This document shows, in pieces, positions 4,501 to 7,192 of a stretch of 7,192 bases of DNA (its first letter is position 1; the number at the start of each line of letters is the position of its first letter). The notes below the pieces were generated by a model, which was not told where the DNA came from, did no database searches, and worked only from the letters and a program-made list of their open reading frames with translations. The DNA lies in the NCBI GenBank assembly GCA_020860985.1, contig JAJBTG010000025.1, positions 1-7,192 of the forward strand, read 5' to 3'. The DNA comes from Oscillospiraceae bacterium. Lineage in GTDB: Bacteria > Bacillota > Clostridia > UBA1381. Position numbers and translations under genes: made by a program.

Positions 4501-7173
4501 TGCGGTGGTTACACCCGCCGCGGCTTTATCCGCGTCCGCGTATACTCGCACCCTGTCACTGCCGTAGGACGTGCCGCTTGTTTTATCGAACACAAGCGCG
4601 TCCGTGTCGGCGGTGACGGTGTATTCAAGTCCACCGTAGCCGAGATTGATAACGTCGATAAATTTATCGCAGCTGTCGTAAACCGAAACGGTCATTGTCG
4701 GATTGTCCGAATACTCTGTTTGCGAGTCGGTCATTACCGCAAGCTCGGTATAGTCAAGGCTTTCGATTTCAGGCGAGCCGAGATTAAGCGTCAATGCCGC
4801 GTCGCAGCTTTGCAGCTTTGACGGGTTCATATTCGCCATCTTATTCCATTTGCCGTCAAGCATTGAATTGTAATATTCAATGTCGCTCGTAATCTCATCG
4901 ACTGCTGCGGATGCCTCCGCCGCGTATTCATACGCCGCCGCGCCTCTGCCTTGTTCGGCGTACAACTCCGCGCGCGCCGTTTGAATATAATTCATCGCCA
5001 TATTTTTCGCCGAGCGTATCGGATAGAGCGCAAGCTCGAAGAACGCCGCCCGCTTATCCTCATCAAGCGCGTCATAAAGCGCTTCCGCGCGGGAGCAGAT
5101 GTCCTCGTATTTATTTAAATACCGCTCCGCCTCGTCGCCGTATGCGGTTGACGAAAGCGCCAGACCGTAGGTTTCATCGGTCGTTCTGAAAAATTCCGGC
5201 CGCTTTGAGTTTGCAAGCTCATAGTATGCGTCCATAATATCCGCGTACTCTGCCGCCGTTTCATCGTCCATATTGAAATCGCGTTTCGCGTTTGACGCGT
5301 AAATCTCGCTTATGCCCGTGTCAACGGTGCCGTCAATATCCCGCGCGAGGCGCGTGAAATATTCTATTTCCTTTTCCGCCGGCTTAAGGTCACCTACGTT
5401 CAATATCCAAACCTTATCCGCGCCCATATTATACGACTTTGAAAGCTCCTCGCGGATAAGTCCGGGCTGTGTTGAGGAAAGCCACAAATAGCTTGTCGGC
5501 CAGCCGTAATAGGAAACGTGATAATATACGCCCGTGCCGCCGCTGCGTTCACGCTCGGCATCGTCCGCATTTTGACGCATATATCCGTAGTTGTCGTCCG
5601 TCCACATTATTGTTACATCGTCAGGTATTACAAGCGAACCGCTGTTGTAAAGCGACTGTATATCCTTGTACGGAATGAATACCTGCGGAATATCCTCCAA
5701 CGCGATGCCTTGAACGTCCGCGACCTCCTCCTGCAAAATTTTACGCTGTACCGCTATAATTTCGTTAAGCGCGGTTGCGTAATCCATATTCGTTTGGAAT
5801 GAGCCGTCATGCATACCGCGCATACCGAGCATATAGATATTTTCATATCCTCCGTAATTCTGCACGCTTTCCCGCCAGTATGCCTCAAGAAATTCCTTGT
5901 TATCAACGGCGTTGCCGCTGTAGTCCTTGTCTGTCCAATAATACGCGACCTTCTTGCCGCTCTCGTTTGTTAATGCCTTGTAAAGAGTTTTATCGGGATT
6001 TGCCGCTTCCCATTCGTCCTGGAAATCGTCAAGCTCGCTCAGGTTGTTGCGCAATAGCGGCTCGGCGTGCGACGAACCCATAACCACACCGTACTCATCG
6101 GCTAACGCCGCACATTCGGGATTGGTGTGAAATCCGTTGGAATACGCGTGCATAGCGGGCCAGAGCGTATTCGCCTTCAGGCGCAAAACAAGCTCATATA
6201 TACGCTCGTAGGTTTCGATGTTCATATTCCCGTCACCGAGCGACTCCGACCATTGATTGAGGTTGTATTCATCATTGATAAAAATACCACGGTATTTAAC
6301 GCTTGAGCCAAGCTCGGTATAGCCGTCCTCATCAAGATTTACATACAGATTTTCAACCGTAACCGGTGTTGCGTCCGCCCACCAAGACCACGGCGAAACG
6401 CCTATTTTTTCGCAAAGGTTATAAATGCCGTAAATCGTTCCGCGCTTGTCGGAGCCGGCTATAACAACGGTATCGTCTATGTTTTGAATTGTAAAGCTCT
6501 CCCATTCACCCTCGATTGCGCTCACGTCAAGCTCACCGCTTGATATAAGCGCGTCAACAGCGGTGCTTTCGCCTATAGTTCCTATCACAACGTCCGCACC
6601 CGAAAGGTCGGCAGTTTCTGACACAAGCATTCCCTGAACGCTGTATATAGGCTCCATATCCCTCCATATAAATGCCTTTAATTCTCCGCCCGACGGCTTT
6701 TCAAGTACACTGCCGACACTATAGCCGACGACATCATCGCCGGAGGAGACTTTTCCGTCTGCAATCACAACGCCGTTAAGCGCGCCGTTTTTGTCATACG
6801 CGGCGATGTAGCAGTCCGCGTCCGCATCAACCGGCGAATCGAAAGTAACGCTCATTCCGTTCTCACTTATCGTAATGCCGGAGCCGCCCTCGTTTTCGGT
6901 AATTGTTATTTCGTTCGTTACGGTCGGCTGCACTCCGGTAACCGTTTCAATGTCCTCCGCAAGGTCGCCCGCCGCTCGAACCACACCCGAGTAATCGTCC
7001 GCGTCAACATAAACCACGGGAGCTTTGTCCGTTCCCGCGAGCTTCACGCCCTCGGTAAGGGATATGTATCCCGCGACGGTATTGTTGATGGGTGTTTCCG
7101 CCGCCGCTGCCGCGGGTAACACGGCTGCCACCATAACCGCCGCGAGCGCGGCGGCTGTAAATTTTTTTCTCAT
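1504..7173 (-). CDS. Secreted multi-modular GH115 family protein (alpha-glucuronidase type)
   Basis: Encodes 1889 residues, about twice a usual GH115 enzyme. Known family members remove alpha-1,2-linked (4-O-methyl)glucuronic acid from xylan. Start: ATG 7173, eight bases after AAAGGAG; an upstream in-frame TTG at 7191 would precede the ribosome binding site. Residues 1-25 are a signal peptide (MRKK, hydrophobic Ala/Val core, cleavage about AAA-ET). Residues ~30-290 are the N-terminal GH115 domain, with IEGEWESF (220-227), AGSDKRGTIYGIYNL (239-253) and GVSPWSWWAD (258-267). Residues ~291-620 are the catalytic barrel: KYRGIFINDE (293-302), LRLKANTLWPAM (330-341), EYGVVMGSSHAEP (360-372), GMRGMHD (450-456), MWTDDNYG (523-530), RSGGTGVYYHVSYYGWP (543-559), NVGDLKP (592-598). 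Residues ~620-790 are helical and ~800-1103 are beta-sandwich. Accessory modules follow. There is no LPXTG, SLH, dockerin or C-terminal membrane segment, so it is likely released or held through carbohydrate binding. Substrate is inferred. Confidence 0.93.
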   Translation of the reverse strand: MRKKFTAAALAAVMVAAVLPAAAAAETPINNTVAGYISLTEGVKLAGTDKAPVVYVDADDYSGVVRAAGDLAEDIETVTGVQPTVTNEITITENEGGSGITISENGMSVTFDSPVDADADCYIAAYDKNGALNGVVIADGKVSSGDDVVGYSVGSVLEKPSGGELKAFIWRDMEPIYSVQGMLVSETADLSGADVVIGTIGESTAVDALISSGELDVSAIEGEWESFTIQNIDDTVVIAGSDKRGTIYGIYNLCEKIGVSPWSWWADATPVTVENLYVNLDEDGYTELGSSVKYRGIFINDEYNLNQWSESLGDGNMNIETYERIYELVLRLKANTLWPAMHAYSNGFHTNPECAALADEYGVVMGSSHAEPLLRNNLSELDDFQDEWEAANPDKTLYKALTNESGKKVAYYWTDKDYSGNAVDNKEFLEAYWRESVQNYGGYENIYMLGMRGMHDGSFQTNMDYATALNEIIAVQRKILQEEVADVQGIALEDIPQVFIPYKDIQSLYNSGSLVIPDDVTIMWTDDNYGYMRQNADDAERERSGGTGVYYHVSYYGWPTSYLWLSSTQPGLIREELSKSYNMGADKVWILNVGDLKPAEKEIEYFTRLARDIDGTVDTGISEIYASNAKRDFNMDDETAAEYADIMDAYYELANSKRPEFFRTTDETYGLALSSTAYGDEAERYLNKYEDICSRAEALYDALDEDKRAAFFELALYPIRSAKNMAMNYIQTARAELYAEQGRGAAAYEYAAEASAAVDEITSDIEYYNSMLDGKWNKMANMNPSKLQSCDAALTLNLGSPEIESLDYTELAVMTDSQTEYSDNPTMTVSVYDSCDKFIDVINLGYGGLEYTVTADTDALVFDKTSGTSYGSDRVRVYADADKAAAGVTTATITVSHTLDGNAIDTKEITVTIENPTEDLKEKTYVEAGGVVSIEAEHYSDAVSNGDYEWRLEEDFGRSGDSMKAYPDIADTVAESDVLTDSAYLEYNVYFTNAGTYTLDVYRMPTLDERGSCRFAVSADNGTPTVLKGTSSYPSSSSETKNRANSWANGVLANSEKLSTTVTISEAGYHTIRIYNMSPGVVIDKLVLHTDSVSSYFGAPESYNTTYNTERLRATTTTESAPDESETIAKTFEPSAVITAVSADSSVVTGASLYRIDDTLESAVIIAAAYDAGGNVINSSFAKAEFTDTTADVTLDLDISAASAYAVYAVDSLTDLQPIAPYKVCGDILSEAESDYISLKTDFSEYYGIKSLVLIADCEITDALTANDIVYVYGETLTKDSYKYIPFAEEQGKYYIRAGVAGGYTFDETKNTVVNIYPDTEASEETLDLWTFDEDLYNENGENPFTLSGGASLSDGTVKMNTTSTGTLSMDYDTPVVVSQGQSVTVEFDITFGKLTGKTLSYDITDSAGNTLVSAKLHVYNVWENTTLTIGDTDVLGGDYTTLSNAISKSSNTASGNNPTHFKYVIDFAANRAYLTVSASGTTAAEYSAKLSDNVGDAAGIHFSTTYNNEDRACYVDNVEVSLATEEQYKITFAAEDSESDESIENAEITVKDGASGAVIAAEEDGTYLLCEGDYTVTAAADGYRDTTYALELTPALESKNITIPMQSSSTLTAAAVTIKFTDENGAEIADSVTIDDCYVGDSYSVPDEYLTDIKRTVNGKTSVYRYSEEDSVLTSSALTEDNTFTVVCVFEASYDYYEDFENYTLSEHTWNGTTSALAVSNGYSGKGLLYTSSGSTIGAYESINAIDCTDKTATVEADVKFAPSGTAGNSQFVISGSTLTFLSSNIDYGIDSSGHILALEYNTGSTLLVNGNSVTTDFIGSWIHIKAVIDFSTETMDVTLTNDSGTNAELTNIAFYSSGVTNIGSYYVRAAKTTGTVAADNISVLCEE
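1507..2094 (-). other. Concanavalin-like (LamG-type) accessory module B
   Basis: Residues about 1694-1889, the C-terminus of the protein. EDFENYTLSEHTWNG (1699-1713), ATVEADVKFAPSGTAG (1754-1769), HIKAVIDFSTETMDVTL (1825-1841) and ADNISVL (1880-1886) line up in order with module A. It ends at the last strand, leaving no room for a sorting signal or anchor. Confidence 0.6.
2095..2592 (-). other. Two small beta domains linking the accessory modules
   Basis: Residues ~1528-1607 look like a carboxypeptidase-regulatory/PEGA-type fold: IENAEITVKDGASGAVI (1544-1560), then EGDYTVTAAADGYRDTTY (1572-1589). Residues ~1610-1693 look like a MucBP-like unit: VTIKFTDENGAEIADSV (1617-1633), VGDSYSVP (1640-1647), then a Tyr/Val-rich end. 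Such domains usually act as stalks or spacers. The assignments rest on pattern only. Confidence 0.5.
2599..3195 (-). other. Concanavalin-like (LamG-type) accessory module A
   Basis: Residues about 1327-1525. It runs from TLDLWTFDEDL (1326-1336) through VTVEFDITFGKLTG (1384-1397) and HFKYVIDFAANRAYLTV (1461-1477) to YVDNVEVSL (1515-1523). The strand pattern and closing DNVEV are typical of laminin-G/concanavalin-like beta-sandwiches that can bind glycans. Binding here is inferred. It is related to module B at the C-terminus. Confidence 0.6.
3508..3783 (-). other. Second copy of the small beta-rich module
   Basis: Residues about 1131-1222, just after an acidic, Thr/Ser-rich linker (about 1114-1128). 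AAAYDAGGNVINS (1167-1179) and the closing AVYAVDSLTDLQPI (1206-1219) parallel AAYDKNGALNGVV and KAFIWRDMEPI of the unit at residues 91-178. I take both as the same module type, one inside the enzyme core and one outside it. Confidence 0.5.
3865..4404 (-). other. GH115 C-terminal beta-sandwich domain
   Basis: Residues about 924-1103. It opens with YVEAGGVVSIEAEHYS (925-940), then GRSGDSMKAYP (957-967), AYLEYNVYF (983-991) and SPGVVIDKLVLHTD (1078-1091). This order of motifs matches the carbohydrate-binding-like domain that closes ordinary GH115 enzymes, so the enzyme core ends here. Everything after about residue 1103 is additional to the family core. Confidence 0.75.
6640..6903 (-). other. 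Extra small module inserted in the N-terminal GH115 domain
   Basis: Covers residues about 91-178 of the GH115 protein. In family members I can recall, the segment ending GVQPTVTNEI (80-89) is followed within a few residues by the strand equivalent to ADVVIGTIGES (193-203). Here about 85 residues intervene. They contain a beta-rich unit with AAYDKNGALNGVV (124-136) and a closing KAFIWRDMEPI (166-176). That pattern is typical of a small module often seen in clostridial secreted proteins. A related unit occurs again at residues ~1131-1222. The function is unknown. Confidence 0.6.
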
Positions 7174-7181
7174 ATGTCCGA

Positions 7182-7188
7182 CTCCTTT
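7182..7188 (-). promoter_or_regulatory. Ribosome binding site of the GH115 gene
   Basis: On the minus strand AAAGGAG is eight bases before ATG 7173-7171. It rules out the upstream in-frame TTG (7191-7189). The promoter lies beyond the window. Confidence 0.85.
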
Positions 7189-7192
7189 CAAT

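Noticed and set aside
2648..6083. Several 60-125 residue plus-strand frames opposite the GH115 gene
   Set aside because: They are antisense shadows of a long coding frame. Their compositions (Arg/Pro/Ala/Ser-rich) are what the reverse complement of that codon use produces, and none has a supporting start signal.
7174..7191. TTG at 7191 as the start of the GH115 gene
   Set aside because: It lies upstream of AAAGGAG and would add KGVGH residues ahead of a normal signal peptide. ATG at 7173 fits both the ribosome binding site and the signal sequence.

Overview
The window looks like a carbohydrate-utilisation locus from a gut- or rumen-type member of the Clostridia (Bacillota). The basis is consistent AAAGGAG/AGGAGG ribosome binding sites, an AT-rich extended -10 promoter, a Gram-positive style secretion signal, and a very large multi-modular secreted glycosidase of a kind common in plant-fibre degraders. 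The exact genus cannot be told from the sequence.

Layout. Positions 1-159 (minus) hold the first 53 codons of a gene that leaves the window; I do not recognise its product. Positions 160-634 are a 475-base AT-rich intergenic region. It contains two directly repeated, hairpin-rich elements (196-299 and 421-542) and, at its right end, the promoter and ribosome binding site of an AraC-family regulator. The regulator occupies 635-1426 (plus). A strong symmetric hairpin (1425-1473) separates it from the convergent gene and can terminate transcription from both sides. Nearly all the rest (1504-7173, minus) is one gene for an 1889-residue secreted protein. Its N-terminal ~1100 residues are a glycoside hydrolase family 115 (alpha-glucuronidase) core. 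Its C-terminal ~780 residues are a chain of beta-sandwich accessory modules, including two related concanavalin-like modules. Its ribosome binding site is at the right edge, and its promoter lies outside the window.

How the genes may work together. The secreted GH115 protein probably removes glucuronic acid or 4-O-methyl-glucuronic acid side chains from xylan or a related polysaccharide outside the cell. The AraC-type protein has a cupin-like sensor domain and is a plausible local sugar-responsive activator. It is divergent from the leftward partial gene and convergent with the GH115 gene, so its targets cannot be settled here.

The most interesting signal is non-coding. The two intergenic repeats share nearly identical flanks, but their central hairpins differ in sequence and length while keeping perfect pairing. 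They resemble the right ends / guide-RNA scaffolds of IS200/IS605-type transposons, yet no transposase or TnpB gene is present in the window. I found no CRISPR array, tRNA, rRNA or complete insertion sequence.
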